Counted from the stretch's first letter, positions 1-8,900 are shown. The stretch is 41,332 nt of DNA from Clostridiales bacterium (GCA_027318915.1 DAHVOH010000010.1:16272-57603), one strand, 5' to 3'. Made by a program: numbers and translations. Notes: generated by a model not told the origin, from the sequence alone.

Positions 1-437
1 GGCCGGACGGCAAGGAAGACCGGCCACCGGTGAACGGGCGGTCGGACAACGCGGCGGCCCTTCGTGGGTCGGAAGGCGGGGCCGAATCTCGGGGGAGACT
101 GCCCCCGCCGGGCGGGGACAGGACCCCGAAGAGGCGCCAGCCTGCCGCGGCGGTTGGCGCGCAGGCTGTTGCCGGGCGGGATGGCGGGGCCGGGCCCGTG
201 GCATCCGGTGGACACCCGTGCGGCGCAAACGTCCGTCTGGAGGCGGTTTCGCCCGCGACCGACACAAAGCCGCGTAGCCGCGCAGTTGACCGACACGCCG
301 CGCCGCATCACCGCCACCGGATCGCCGCTGGCACTGGCCCCGCGCCACCCCGATCGCCCAGCCCGGACGTAGGCGTCATACGCGGGGGCCGCCCGCAGCG
401 CGTGGAACCCGGCCGGGCCCGCCGTCGCCCGTGTGGC
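1..437. other. Non-coding or decayed stretch
   Basis: I see no convincing gene here. On the minus strand, downstream of the small ORF ending at 438, a stop-free frame begins with a coding-like string (FHALRAAPAYDAYVRA) and then turns into low-complexity Arg/Pro/Gly translation typical of GC-rich non-coding DNA. It may be the tail of a decayed gene. No ribosome binding site, promoter or recognisable domain was found. Confidence 0.4.
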
Positions 438-614
438 TCAACGCGGCGATCGCCGCCGCCGCGGCACCGGCCGCAGCATGAGAAACAGGCCCGCGATCGT
501 CACCACGGCCCCCACCTTGGCCACCCCGGCGGCATGGCCCCACGCGCCCGCCGCATAGAGGGCCACACCGGCCAACCAAACCCGGCGCAGCCAGTTGGTG
601 CGCGTCCGTCTCAC
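438..614 (-). CDS. Possible small membrane protein (58 aa), GTG start
   Basis: This reading frame runs from a GTG to a TGA and encodes a basic N-terminus, a long hydrophobic stretch (roughly residues 11-45, enough for one or two membrane helices) and an Arg-rich tail. Third codon positions become strongly GC-rich from the GTG onward, as in real genes here. Against it, there is no good Shine-Dalgarno sequence next to the GTG, and the frame stays open upstream without a start codon, so this may be the surviving 3' end of a longer decayed gene. It lies divergent to the NRAMP gene. I do not recognise the family. Confidence 0.3.
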   Translation of the reverse strand: MRRTRTNWLRRVWLAGVALYAAGAWGHAAGVAKVGAVVTIAGLFLMLRPVPRRRRSPR

Positions 615-731
615 CTCACTGGCCGTCGGCTCGACGAACCTCTCCGGCCCCTGACGGCTCCCCTCTATATTGGCGGTGCGCGCGCCAAATCCTGCCGCCC
701 GGGCCGCGAGCCATCCGGTCGGCCGCTCCCA

Positions 732-737
732 TACAAT
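732..737 (+). promoter_or_regulatory. Candidate -10 element for the NRAMP gene
   Basis: TACAAT lies 17 bases before the ATG at 755, followed by the ribosome binding site GGGGAGG. No consensus -35 hexamer is present 16-18 bp upstream. The implied leader is very short. The same hexamer recurs before several other genes in this window. Confidence 0.45.
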
Positions 738-754
738 GGCGGGGAGGTCGGTGA

Positions 755-1984
755 ATGGGGGAACCGGTGCTGAGACGCGACCATCGAAGACTGGGGACGC
801 GGGGCTTGATCATGCTGTCCGCGCTGGGTCCCGGCGTCCTCGGCCTGATGGCCGACAACGATGCCGGAGGCATGACCTCCTACCTGCTCACCGGGGCACG
901 CCACCAGCTGCTCCTGTTTGTGCCGGCCCTGGTGGCCATGGGCGCCATCACGCTGTTTGTGCAGGACATGGCGCTCCGGCTGGCGCTGGGCGGCCAGCGC
1001 CCGTTCTCCCGGCTCGTGCAGGAGCGCTTTGGACGCGGCTGGTCAGAGCTGGCGGCGGGGCTGCTGCATGGGCTCAATGTCCTGGTCTTGGCCACTGAAC
1101 TGTCGGGCATGGGTCTGGCCCTGTCGCTGACCGGCCTGTCGTTTCCCTGGGCGGTGACCCTGGCTGTGGCCGTCGTGGCGGCCCTGGTCGGCTTGGCCCG
1201 CTATCGGACGCTGGAGCGCACCCTGTTGATTGTGGCCATTTTAAACGGCGCGTTCGTCATTTCGCTGTTCACGCTGCACAGCGGTCCGCGCCTGACGGAT
1301 CCGTGGACTTGGGCGCCCTCCTCCCGCGGCACCATGTTCTATCTCCTGGCCCTGGCGGGCAACGCCATGGCGCCCTGGATGGTGTACTGGCAGCAGGACG
1401 CGGTGGTGGCGCGGGGCATGAAGGCTTGGGAACTGCGGCGGGGCCGCTTTGATCTGGCGGTCGGTGTGCTGTCGCAGATCGGCATGGCCTTCGCGGTGAT
1501 GTGGCTCGGATCCTCGGTGGCGCACACCCCCGCCGGGTATTTTAACCCGCTGGTGTGGCTGCAGCGCGGCGGGGGTCGCGGGACCGCCCTCTTCTTCGCG
1601 TTGGGCCTCTTCGACGCCGGACTCTTGGCCGCCACCACCATCACCACCACGTCCAGCTGGATGGTGCGGGCCGCCTTTCGCCCGCGCCCCGCGCCGGGTC
1701 CGCGATCCCGATGGCGTCACCGGGCGGCCGCCGTGCTCCCGTGGCTCTCTCTGGGATTGGCGGCGCTGCTGGTTTTGGGGTCACCGTGGTCCCAGGGCTT
1801 CCTGGCGGTCCTCACCCAGGCGCTGGCCGCGTTGCTCATGCCCATCACCCTCGCCCTGCTGGGGGTCTTGAGCAACGATCCGGCAACGGCCGGACGGTTC
1901 CACAACCGCCGCTGGCAGCGGTGGGGATGGCCCGCCGTCTTGGTGCTGTTTTTGGGCCTCTCGGCCTCCGCCTGGGTCCACTAG
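755..1984 (+). CDS. NRAMP-family divalent metal transporter, NRMT-like variant
   Basis: This 409-residue, very hydrophobic protein (about 10-11 membrane helices) belongs to the NRAMP/SLC11 family of proton- or ion-coupled divalent cation transporters in the cytoplasmic membrane. Helix 1 carries GPGVLGLMADNDAGG where classical NRAMPs have the DPGN motif. The helix 6 segment reads NAMAPWMVYWQQ, so the metal-binding Met of the classical MPH motif is Ala and the His is Trp. Loss of that Met is known from NRAMP-related magnesium transporters (NRMTs), so Mg2+ or Mn2+ transport is more likely than Fe2+; this is inference. The ATG is preceded by GGGGAGG at good spacing. The gene stands alone, with decayed transposon DNA downstream. 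Confidence 0.88.
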   Translation: MGEPVLRRDHRRLGTRGLIMLSALGPGVLGLMADNDAGGMTSYLLTGARHQLLLFVPALVAMGAITLFVQDMALRLALGGQRPFSRLVQERFGRGWSELAAGLLHGLNVLVLATELSGMGLALSLTGLSFPWAVTLAVAVVAALVGLARYRTLERTLLIVAILNGAFVISLFTLHSGPRLTDPWTWAPSSRGTMFYLLALAGNAMAPWMVYWQQDAVVARGMKAWELRRGRFDLAVGVLSQIGMAFAVMWLGSSVAHTPAGYFNPLVWLQRGGGRGTALFFALGLFDAGLLAATTITTTSSWMVRAAFRPRPAPGPRSRWRHRAAAVLPWLSLGLAALLVLGSPWSQGFLAVLTQALAALLMPITLALLGVLSNDPATAGRFHNRRWQRWGWPAVLVLFLGLSASAWVH

Positions 1985-2289
1985 CGGGCGTGCAACGGGG
2001 CTCAGCCCGATGGGCACGAAGCTTGGGCCGACACGGTATCGGGCAGGTGCCCGCCTCGCATCACCATGTGGGCGCTGCGCCGGGCGCGGCTAACGAGTTC
2101 TTTCCGCAACGACTTCGCGCGTGTGAGCGCCCAGTGCCGCCAAGGCCTCCGGAGACGGGATCACGGGGTTGAACACACCCCTGCCGCATCAAAGAGGGCA
2201 CGGCGGCGGGGAATCTTCCCACCGCGTTTCCGCGGGAGCCGATCCGCCCCCGATGGGGGCCTGGGTGTTGGGGGACGTGGCCGGCCGCA
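1985..2289. other. Intergenic DNA, no gene seen
   Basis: This stretch follows the NRAMP stop codon and leads into the transposase relic. No start codon with a ribosome binding site and no recognisable protein fragment is visible. It may include the eroded left end of the IS1380-type element, but I could not identify terminal inverted repeats. Confidence 0.4.
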
Positions 2290-3080
2290 CCGTTGACCCG
2301 GGGGGTTGCCCGAGGCGTTGGCCCCGCGCAAACGGCCGCGCCGCAGTCAGGTGCTGACCCCTCTGGCCGTGGCCATCGCCGACGAGTCTCTCGCTGCGTG
2401 ATAGCGTGGTACGGCGGCATCGACCCGACCGGTTTGGGTAGGTCGCCTCGGCGCCCACACTGTGGCGCTGACCCAGGAGGCGCTCCCCCGCATCGCGGCC
2501 GCTCGGGCTGCCGCGCGCCGTCGCGTGTGGGCGGCGGGCCGGGACCCGCCGTTCTCCGGCCTCGACATCGACGGAGGTGGGTCACGGCCCATCCGGACAA
2601 CGAGGGGCCCGGCGCCCGAACAGCGCGGCGACGGGTTCACCCCGCTTCTCGCCACCTTGGATGCCACCGGGGAGCCGCTGGCGATTCGGTTGCGTCCGGG
2701 GATGCCGGGTCGCCACGGCGACCGATCCTATCCCGGTTGTGCTGGATGCCGCGTTGGCCCCACTCCCGCGGGATCCCGCGCACGATGCCCTCGTCGTGCG
2801 GACCGATGGGCGGGGTGTGCCCAGGCCTTCCTGGAGGCCCGGGCAGGCTGTCGAGGGCGTGAGACCTGGCGCGACCGGTCTGGCAACCATGACCAAAGCC
2901 AAACCGGCAGCGACCGTCGGTCCTCTTACACCGGCGGCCATGCGGGCGGCTCGGTGATGTCACCGAAGCCGGCGCCGAAACCCGCCGCGTCGGTGCGGAG
3001 ACCTGTGCCCGCCCGCTCGACCACCGCGGCGGCTCTGCCGCGGGTTCAAGTGCCGCGAGGGCAAGCAAATGGGGAGTTTT
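2290..3080 (+). pseudogene. Decayed IS1380-family transposase
   Basis: Pieces of one transposase appear in order but in different plus-strand frames. First comes VLTPLAVAIADE (about 2350), then VASAPTLWR (about 2445). Next is a longer block with ALPRIAAARAAARRRVW, SGLDIDG, FTPLLATLDATGEPLAIRLRPG (about 2475-2705), and then VLDAALAPLPRDP and LVVRTDGRG (about 2735-2815). This matches the order and wording of IS1380-type DDE transposases, where the LDID motif holds the first catalytic Asp and LVR-D-G the second. At least three frameshifts and missing residues show it is inactive. No clear start, end or inverted repeats could be placed, so the boundaries are approximate. Confidence 0.7.
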
Positions 3081-3168
3081 CCGTATCGACAAAGGTCAGC
3101 CGGCGCGCCATCGTGGGCTTAGTTGCCACGGTCGCCGCCACGCGGCGCACGGGAAGGAGGACGCCCCG

Positions 3169-4353
3169 ATGACTCTGCCCCTATTTGATGCGACCGATCC
3201 CACGTTTCACGAAAATCCCTACGCGTTCTACCGACAATATCGCGAAGCGGCACCGGTCCAACCCGGCTTGCCGCTGCAGCCCGGTCATCACGGTGAGGAT
3301 TGGCATATCTTCGGGTATCGGGAGGCCACCCAGGTGCTCAAAGACCCCCGCCTGGTCCGCAGCGCCTTGATCCGCAACCGACCCGATTTTGCGCGCGGAG
3401 CCCTTTCCATCCTGATGATGGACCCGCCCGATCACACCCGCATTCGCCAACTGGTGAGTCATGCCTTCACCCCACGGGCCATCGCACGGTTCGCCCCGCT
3501 GATCGATGACCTGACCGAAGAAGTGTTGGCCGAAACCGACGGCCGCACCCGGTTTGACCTGGTGACCGATTTGGCCTACCCGCTGCCGGTGACCGTCATC
3601 AGCGCCTTGCTCGGCATCCCGCTTGAGGACCGGGTCGCCGTACGGCGCTGGTCCCATGCCATCACCGCCGCCCTGGACGTGGTGACCGACGCGGCGACCT
3701 TCGCCGAAGCCCAGCGGGCGCACGCGGCCCTCGGCGCTTACCTCCGCGACGCCGTGCAAGACCGCCGCCGGAACCCTCACGCGGACCTGTTGACGGATCT
3801 CTTGGCGGCGGAAGAAGGTGGCGACCGCTTGAACGATGAAGAACTCACCGCCCTGTTGACCTTGTTGGTGGTAGCGGGCCACGAAACCACCGTCAACCTC
3901 ATCACCAACGGACTCTGGGCCTTATGGCATCATCCCGCCGCCCTCGACCGCGTCCGGAACGAGGGCCTCAGCGTGACCGGGGTGGAGGAGCTGCTGCGTT
4001 TCGATGCGCCCGTGCAAGCCACCGCCCGCGTGAGTCGAGCGGAGCTCACGGTGAGCGGGGAGACGGTGCCGGCCGGGGCGGTGGTGGTCGTATGGCTGGC
4101 GGCGGCGAATCACGACCCGACGGTCTTTGCCGACCCCGATCGCCTGGATTTGGACCGTGAGCCCAACCGCCATCTGGCGTTCGGCGGCGGCATCCACACC
4201 TGTCTCGGCGGGGCCTTGGCTGCGACGGAAGGGCGGGCGGCGTTGACTGCTCTGCTCCGTCATCACCCCGACCTGGAAGTGGTCGAGTCATCGGCGCAGT
4301 GGCGCACGGGCGTTCTCTTTCGGGGATTGGAGGCGTTGACCGTTCAGGTGTGA
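3169..4353 (+). CDS. Cytochrome P450
   Basis: A 394-residue soluble bacterial P450 monooxygenase. The I-helix oxygen-activation motif AGHETT is at residues 236-241, the K-helix ExxR motif (EELLRFDAP) follows, and the heme loop FGGGIHTCLGG places the axial Cys at residue 345. The length is normal for class I bacterial P450s of the CYP107/CYP102-unrelated soluble group. The ATG is preceded by GGAAGGAGG. The enzyme needs an electron-transfer partner, but no ferredoxin or ferredoxin reductase gene is nearby. It is flanked on both sides by transposase relics and non-coding DNA, which suggests an isolated or acquired gene. The substrate cannot be deduced; an oxidative step on a fatty acid, terpene or xenobiotic is possible. 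Confidence 0.95.
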   Translation: MTLPLFDATDPTFHENPYAFYRQYREAAPVQPGLPLQPGHHGEDWHIFGYREATQVLKDPRLVRSALIRNRPDFARGALSILMMDPPDHTRIRQLVSHAFTPRAIARFAPLIDDLTEEVLAETDGRTRFDLVTDLAYPLPVTVISALLGIPLEDRVAVRRWSHAITAALDVVTDAATFAEAQRAHAALGAYLRDAVQDRRRNPHADLLTDLLAAEEGGDRLNDEELTALLTLLVVAGHETTVNLITNGLWALWHHPAALDRVRNEGLSVTGVEELLRFDAPVQATARVSRAELTVSGETVPAGAVVVVWLAAANHDPTVFADPDRLDLDREPNRHLAFGGGIHTCLGGALAATEGRAALTALLRHHPDLEVVESSAQWRTGVLFRGLEALTVQV

Positions 4354-4479
4354 GCGGGCCTTGCAGAGTCCCCCCGCGTACAGAGGCGCCGGCAGCCGAG
4401 ACGGGCGTGGGGAGACTATCCCCCTACCCGACGACGGATGCCACGCCTGGGCCCTGTAGCGGTACCGGTGCATCAGTGG

Positions 4480-4830
4480 GTTGGTGGACCCGGCACCCCG
4501 CCCCACCGACCGCCAGGCCCAGCTCCGTGTCCTCCGCCCGCACGGGGTCCCCCGGGTACCCTCGACCCCCAGTCTACGGAGGTGGTGTCGGGCCTACCGC
4601 CAGAGCGATGGGGGCCAACGCCGGACCATTCCCCGGTCTGGGCGCAGGCGGTGGCGCTCAAGCGGGCGGTGCCCGCCCGTAGCGCCGAGCCAGTGCTCTT
4701 CCTGCTCCCGGCGTGGGCGGGATTCGTCGGGCCACGCGCTACCGCCCTTGGCGCCCATCGTGCGCGCACCGTCGTGGCAAGGCCTCACGAGGCGCGCCTT
4801 ATCACCGCCGTCTGTGCGATCCCGTGCCTA
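4480..4830 (+). pseudogene. Relic of a helix-turn-helix DDE transposase (IS481/Mu-like)
   Basis: Fragments resembling the N-terminal DNA-binding part of IS481/Mu-type transposases occur in order across two frames: PTDRQAQLRVL and SLRRWCRAYRQ in one frame (about 4495-4600), VALKRAVPARSAEPVLFLL in another (about 4650-4710), and APSWQGLTRRAL in the first frame again (about 4765-4800). In intact relatives these correspond to a winged-helix segment, the typical LK-x-VP-R-A linker, and the GLTRRAL helix before the catalytic domain. The catalytic core is not recognisable downstream. The identification rests on motif memory rather than alignment. Confidence 0.42.
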
Positions 4831-6029
4831 ACGGGAGCTGAGGCACGCGAGGATCGTCGTGGCGCCAGCCGTATGAAGGTTGCAGCGGGACCCGCCCGCG
4901 ACCCCCTGGTTATCATCGTCCGACGGGGATTCCCGGCGCCTTCCCTCGTGTTGTTGCCTTCGACGCGCAGTCCAGCGCGAGTCTGTCAACGGCACCCCCC
5001 ACCTGTTGACGGAGCCAGGTCCCGTTAACAGTCAGCGCGGGCGAGAGAATGACAAGCCGAAACGCCGCCGGAAGGAGAGCAGGATCTACACGGACGCCTC
5101 CACACCCCACCGGCTGAGAGTGCGTTCATCCAGGCGCTTGACCTGAAACAGCTGCGGAACAGACAATCCGGGGAGATGGGCCAGTGCCCGTTCCCCCGCC
5201 CCTGACTCCTCAAAAGCCCGCGTCCATACGCCATGGATCGGCTCACGAGTCGCTCCGCCATCGTTTTCTCCTCACCCGTTCTGGACCGTGGCCACTCGTC
5301 GACCTGGGGCGGGACAACGGATCTGGTCCCTATGCCGACGTCCCCGCGGTCGGGGTCGTTCCTGGCATGACCAGGGACGAGCACCCCCCAGCCCAACTCG
5401 ACAGACCGATCCCACTCAAACCGACGGCCACCCGCCGATCGGGTTTACGGATCCCGGCCCCGGCCCCGCGGGGATTCTACGCGCCGTGGCCAGGGATCCT
5501 CCACCGTCCGGCCCCGGATCATCCCTCGACGGGGGGAGCGCGCACTCGGATGGCACGGCGCACGCGATCCTCCCCGGAGGCGCGTGACGCCGGCACGCGT
5601 CTGGTCACCCCCCGGCGGCGCCGTGGCCCCGGTGACCGCCCGGCGCGGCCCGGGATCCCCCGGAAAGGCGGCCTCATGTCGATGCCGGATCCGGCTTTTC
5701 GTGCCCTGTTTGTCCGTGCGCTATCGGAGTGAGGGCTTGTGCGATCCGGACCCCAGGCCGCTTTGTGCAGGCGCTGCCGTGGACAGCGCCGGTCCACCGG
5801 TAAGCCCGTCCGGGCGGCGGGAGCGACCGGCGATGCGCACCCTGGACCCCGCGCCTGCGCAGGCGCCCCGGTGGGATCCCGTTGCTCATGCCGTACACCC
5901 CCGCGGCCACGCCGTCGGCACGACCCGGGTCGGGACGGACCGCCCGCCTCTCCCCTGGGCAACGGCTGGACGCGGGCCATCCGGATCCGGCAGGTTGGCT
6001 GGGTTAGCGACGCTCGCGGCTTGACACGG
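4831..6029. other. Long intergenic region, possible further gene decay
   Basis: No intact gene is visible in these 1.2 kb. One minus-strand segment (about 5270 down to the TAG at 5086) translates into a coding-like string that includes FEESGAGERALAHLPGLS and QLFQVKRLDERTLSRW, but it lacks a start codon and I do not recognise it. The rest gives only Arg/Pro/Gly-rich translations. Together with the transposase relics at 2.3-3.1 and 4.5-4.8 kb this points to an old integration and decay region. Confidence 0.4.
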
Positions 6030-6035
6030 TACAAT
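6030..6035 (+). promoter_or_regulatory. Candidate -10 element for cysE
   Basis: TACAAT about 75 bases before the cysE ATG. A TTGACA lies only 3 bases upstream (6021-6026), too close to serve as its -35, and no good -35 is found at 17 bp. The implied leader is about 68 nt. Confidence 0.4.
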
Positions 6036-6109
6036 GGACCGGTGGGATTCGGGCGAGGACGGCCACCCCGCGTGGTGGGCCGCAGGTTCAGCGCGAAAGG
6101 AGCGGCGTC

Positions 6110-7060
6110 ATGACCGGACCGGATTGGTACGGACGTCTGACCGACGTGGCCGACCGACTCAGTCGCCGCCACGCAACGGCGGACGCCAATGCCTTTTATG
6201 CGCGGCAGGCGCTGGATCCGCTGATGGGCCGCCTGGCGCACCTGCTTTTTCCCGATGAGATTCCGGCCCCGGCCGAAGCGACCCAGACCCGCGATCCCGA
6301 CGCGCTCTGGCACTTGGGCCGCATGAGTTGGACGCTGGCCCACACGCTTCACCGGCTGGCCCCCCATGATTGCCCGGGAAGCCACCGCTGCGCCCACATG
6401 GTGGCCGACGTCGATTTATCCCTGGCCTTCGCGGAACAGTTGCCCGCCCTGCGGGAGATGCTGTCCGCCGATGCACAGGCCGCGTTGGCCGGAGACCCGG
6501 CGGCCAAAAGCCGCACCGAAGTCATTGCCACCTACCCCGGCTTTCGGGCGGTGATGGTATACCGTCTGGCCCACACGCTCCACCGGCTCGGGGTGGCGCT
6601 GCTGCCGCGCATGATGACCGAATGGGCCCACAGCCGCACCGGCATCGACATCCATCCCGCCGCCGAGATTGGGCCCCGTTTCTTCATCGACCACGGCACC
6701 GGCGTGGTGATCGGCGAAACCACGCACATCGGCGCCGGCGTCACCCTGTATCAGGGCGTGACCTTGGGGGCCCTCAACTTTCCGCGCGATGCCGACGGCC
6801 AAATCATTCGGGGCCAAAAGCGGCACCCCACCATTGAGGATGACGTCGTCATCTACGCGGAGGCGACCATCCTCGGCGGAGACACCGTCATCGGCGCCGG
6901 GTCCGAGATTGGCGGCAACGTCTGGTTGACGCACAGCGTGCCGCCGCGGAGTCGGGTGGTGGCTCCAGCGCAGGTGGAGCTGCGCCAGGCCCGCGGACTT
7001 GCCGCGCCTCCGGGCGGTGAGTCCCTAGAGACATCCGACGAACCACGGGGAAGGACGTGA
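6110..7060 (+). CDS. cysE: Serine O-acetyltransferase
   Basis: A 316-residue serine acetyltransferase that makes O-acetylserine from serine and acetyl-CoA, the first step of cysteine synthesis in the cytoplasm. The N-terminal half is helical. The C-terminal half is a left-handed hexapeptide beta-helix with the family signatures [25 protein letters not shown] (catalytic His), YQGVTLGAL and [16 protein letters not shown]. The long N-terminal domain resembles the EpsC-type subgroup. The C-terminus ends in GRT rather than the terminal Ile that normally docks into cysteine synthase, so formation of the classical complex is doubtful. An AAAGGAG site precedes the ATG. The stop overlaps the start of the next gene, so the two are translationally coupled. 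No cysteine synthase gene is adjacent. Confidence 0.93.
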   Translation: MTGPDWYGRLTDVADRLSRRHATADANAFYARQALDPLMGRLAHLLFPDEIPAPAEATQTRDPDALWHLGRMSWTLAHTLHRLAPHDCPGSHRCAHMVADVDLSLAFAEQLPALREMLSADAQAALAGDPAAKSRTEVIATYPGFRAVMVYRLAHTLHRLGVALLPRMMTEWAHSRTGIDIHPAAEIGPRFFIDHGTGVVIGETTHIGAGVTLYQGVTLGALNFPRDADGQIIRGQKRHPTIEDDVVIYAEATILGGDTVIGAGSEIGGNVWLTHSVPPRSRVVAPAQVELRQARGLAAPPGGESLETSDEPRGRT

Positions 7061-7491
7061 ATGTGATGCGGTTGCACGATGAGAAGCCTTCGGTGGCCGA
7101 TCGGCCCAGCAGCTACGCGATCGATCTGGTCATCCGCCAGCCTCGCGTGCGGGAAGACAAGCCGCTGACCGACTTCTTGCAGGAGTTTGAGCTGGGGGAG
7201 CGGTCCCAGACGGTGGTGTGGCTGGACAAGTTCACGGTGCGCTTGATGATGTGGCGCCACCAGTATCTCGTGAAGCTCTCCGACGAGGAGTGGGCGCAGG
7301 CCGCGCAGGCGGTCATCGCGTTTCTCCGCGCCGTCCAGGCCCACTACCGACCCAAGCGCATCGAATATGACACGCGCGCCTTCACGGTGGGACTGCACCG
7401 GCGGACGCGCCTGCGCCGCATGTCCGTCACCCAGGTGCCCGCCGCCCGCCCCGGAGGCCCGGAGCCGGCGTGGTGGGTGTTGACGTTTTGA
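7057..7491 (+). CDS. Hypothetical protein coupled to cysE (144 aa)
   Basis: The GTG start overlaps the cysE stop in a GTGA arrangement and is preceded by GGGAAGGA, so co-translation with cysE is likely. The protein is soluble, with no signal peptide or membrane segment. The middle contains an aromatic and basic beta-rich region (residues about 50-70, [20 protein letters not shown]) and a helical part around [18 protein letters not shown]. The C-terminus ends with a Pro/Gly linker and a WWVLTF tail. I do not recognise the family. Its position hints at a role tied to serine acetyltransferase or sulfur metabolism, which is inference only. Confidence 0.75.
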   Translation: MNVMRLHDEKPSVADRPSSYAIDLVIRQPRVREDKPLTDFLQEFELGERSQTVVWLDKFTVRLMMWRHQYLVKLSDEEWAQAAQAVIAFLRAVQAHYRPKRIEYDTRAFTVGLHRRTRLRRMSVTQVPAARPGGPEPAWWVLTF

Positions 7492-7559
7492 CTCTTCGGC
7501 GGCGAGCGTCGTTCCCCGGCCGGCCGCGTCGCCGCGTCATGGAAGGGAGATGACCGAGC

Positions 7560-8519
7560 CTGATTGCTTTAGAAGACATTGAGGCGGCACGGCGGCGCAT
7601 CGGCGAGGCGCTGGTGACAACACCGGTGCTGACCAGCCGGAGCCTCAACGAGGCCACCGGCACGGAGCTCTGGTTCAAGGCCGAGAATCTCCAAAAGACG
7701 GGATCGTTCAAGGCGCGGGGCGCGTACAACCGCATTCGCCGGGCTGCGGAACTCGGGCGCCCGGCCGGCGTGGTGACAGCGTCCAGCGGCAACCATGGCC
7801 AAGCCGTGGCCTTCGCCGCCCACCGCGTGGGCTGGACCGCCCGCGTGGTCATGCCCGAGGACGCCAGTCCGGCCAAAGTGGCCGGAGCGGAAGCCTACGG
7901 CGCCGAGGTGGAGTTCTGCGGCACCACCAGCCGGGAGCGTTTGGAACGGGCCGAGGCCATTGCGGCCAGCGAGCACCTGCTCTGGGTGCCTCCCTATGAC
8001 GACCCCGACGTGCTGGCCGGCCAGGGCACCATCGGCCTGGAGATTCTGGAGCAGATCCCCGCACTGGACGTGGTGCTGGTCCCCATCGGCGGCGGCGGCC
8101 TGATCTCCGGCATCGCCAGCGCCGTCAAAGCGGTGAACCCGGCGGTGCGAGTGGTCGGCGTGGAGCCGGCGGGGGCCTGCGCCACCTATCTGTCGCGTCA
8201 GGCCGGACGCCGGGTGGAGCTTCCGGCCGGCCTCACCATCGCCGACGGACTGCGCACCGTGGTGCCGGGGACGCTCACCTTTCCCATCATCCAGGAACTG
8301 GTGGACGACATTGTGGTCGTGTCGGACGAGGAAATTCGAGCGGCCATGCGCCTCATTCTCTCGCGCCTCAAGACCGTGGTGGAGCCGTCGGGCGCCTGCG
8401 CCGCGGCGTGGGCCCTGCGGCCGGCCCATCCGTTGGCCGGCGCCCGCGTGGCGGTGGTGCTGTCCGGGGGCAACATCGACATGGTCAGTCTGGCGCGTTT
8501 GCTGGCACCCAGCGCATAA
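7560..8519 (+). CDS. Threonine/serine dehydratase (PLP, fold type II)
   Basis: A 320-residue PLP enzyme that deaminates threonine to 2-oxobutyrate (or serine to pyruvate). The PLP lysine motif KTGSFKARGA, the SSGNHGQ substrate loop and the GGGGLISG phosphate-binding loop are present. There is no C-terminal ACT regulatory domain, so it is the short, catabolic-type form. Family members begin with I-LEDIEAAR, which here is encoded only if translation starts at CTG 7560 (or ATT 7563), 10 bases after GGAAGGGAG. The first internal standard start, GTG 7614, would remove the conserved N-terminus. An ATG at 7550 in another frame would join by a one-base deletion, so a frameshift or sequence error is the alternative. 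A 69-base gap separates it from the previous gene. Confidence 0.9.
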   Translation: MIALEDIEAARRRIGEALVTTPVLTSRSLNEATGTELWFKAENLQKTGSFKARGAYNRIRRAAELGRPAGVVTASSGNHGQAVAFAAHRVGWTARVVMPEDASPAKVAGAEAYGAEVEFCGTTSRERLERAEAIAASEHLLWVPPYDDPDVLAGQGTIGLEILEQIPALDVVLVPIGGGGLISGIASAVKAVNPAVRVVGVEPAGACATYLSRQAGRRVELPAGLTIADGLRTVVPGTLTFPIIQELVDDIVVVSDEEIRAAMRLILSRLKTVVEPSGACAAAWALRPAHPLAGARVAVVLSGGNIDMVSLARLLAPSA

Positions 8520-8572
8520 TCAGGGACTGGCGGCCCATGCTAAGCCCAACCGCGATGCGAGGGGGCAGGCCC

Positions 8573-8731
8573 ATGGGTTCGGAGGAACAGTGCCGATGCG
8601 GGGAGATCGCGGCGTTTGCCTGCGAGGACTGCGCGGCCAAGATCTGCGCCCGCCATTTCTGCAGCGATTGTCGTCGTTGCGAGCCGCACTGCGTCTGTGC
8701 CTACCGCTTCTGGATTCCCTTCGATTTCTGA
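8573..8731 (+). CDS. Cys-rich zinc-binding-type miniprotein (52 aa)
   Basis: This short protein holds ten Cys and two His in 52 residues: C7, C9, C17, C20, C25, H28, C30, C33, C36, H39, C40 and C42. It ends in an aromatic tail, YRFWIPFDF. The spacing resembles cross-brace zinc-binding folds such as B-box or FYVE-like domains, so it probably binds one or two zinc ions. The ATG is preceded by GAGGGGG with 8-base spacing; an in-frame ATG at 8555 has no such site. It lies 53 bases after the threonine dehydratase and before a hairpin, so it is probably the last gene of that transcript. Function is unknown; protein or nucleic acid binding is plausible. Confidence 0.7.
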   Translation: MGSEEQCRCGEIAAFACEDCAAKICARHFCSDCRRCEPHCVCAYRFWIPFDF

Positions 8732-8750
8732 GTGCCGGGTGCCCATTCGC

Positions 8751-8768
8751 CGGGACCGGACGGTCCCG
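8751..8768 (+). terminator. Hairpin after the Cys-rich gene
   Basis: Arms CGGGACC and GGTCCCG pair over 7 bp around a GGAC loop, 20 bases after the stop of the Cys-rich gene. There is no T-run, so termination is uncertain. Confidence 0.4.
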
Positions 8769-8900
8769 CTGAATGGGCGGCGGGACCTCCGAGGCGCCTC
8801 CGAAATCCTGTTTTTAACATGGCCTCCCCTGTTCCCCCGTGTTATGGTGGGGGCGTTGATCCATGACGGGTCGCGCATTTCGGGTTCGGGGAGGTACCGC

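Noticed and set aside
6021..6026. TTGACA as a -35 for cysE
   Set aside because: The TACAAT that follows is only 3 bases away and no -10-like hexamer lies 16-18 bp downstream.
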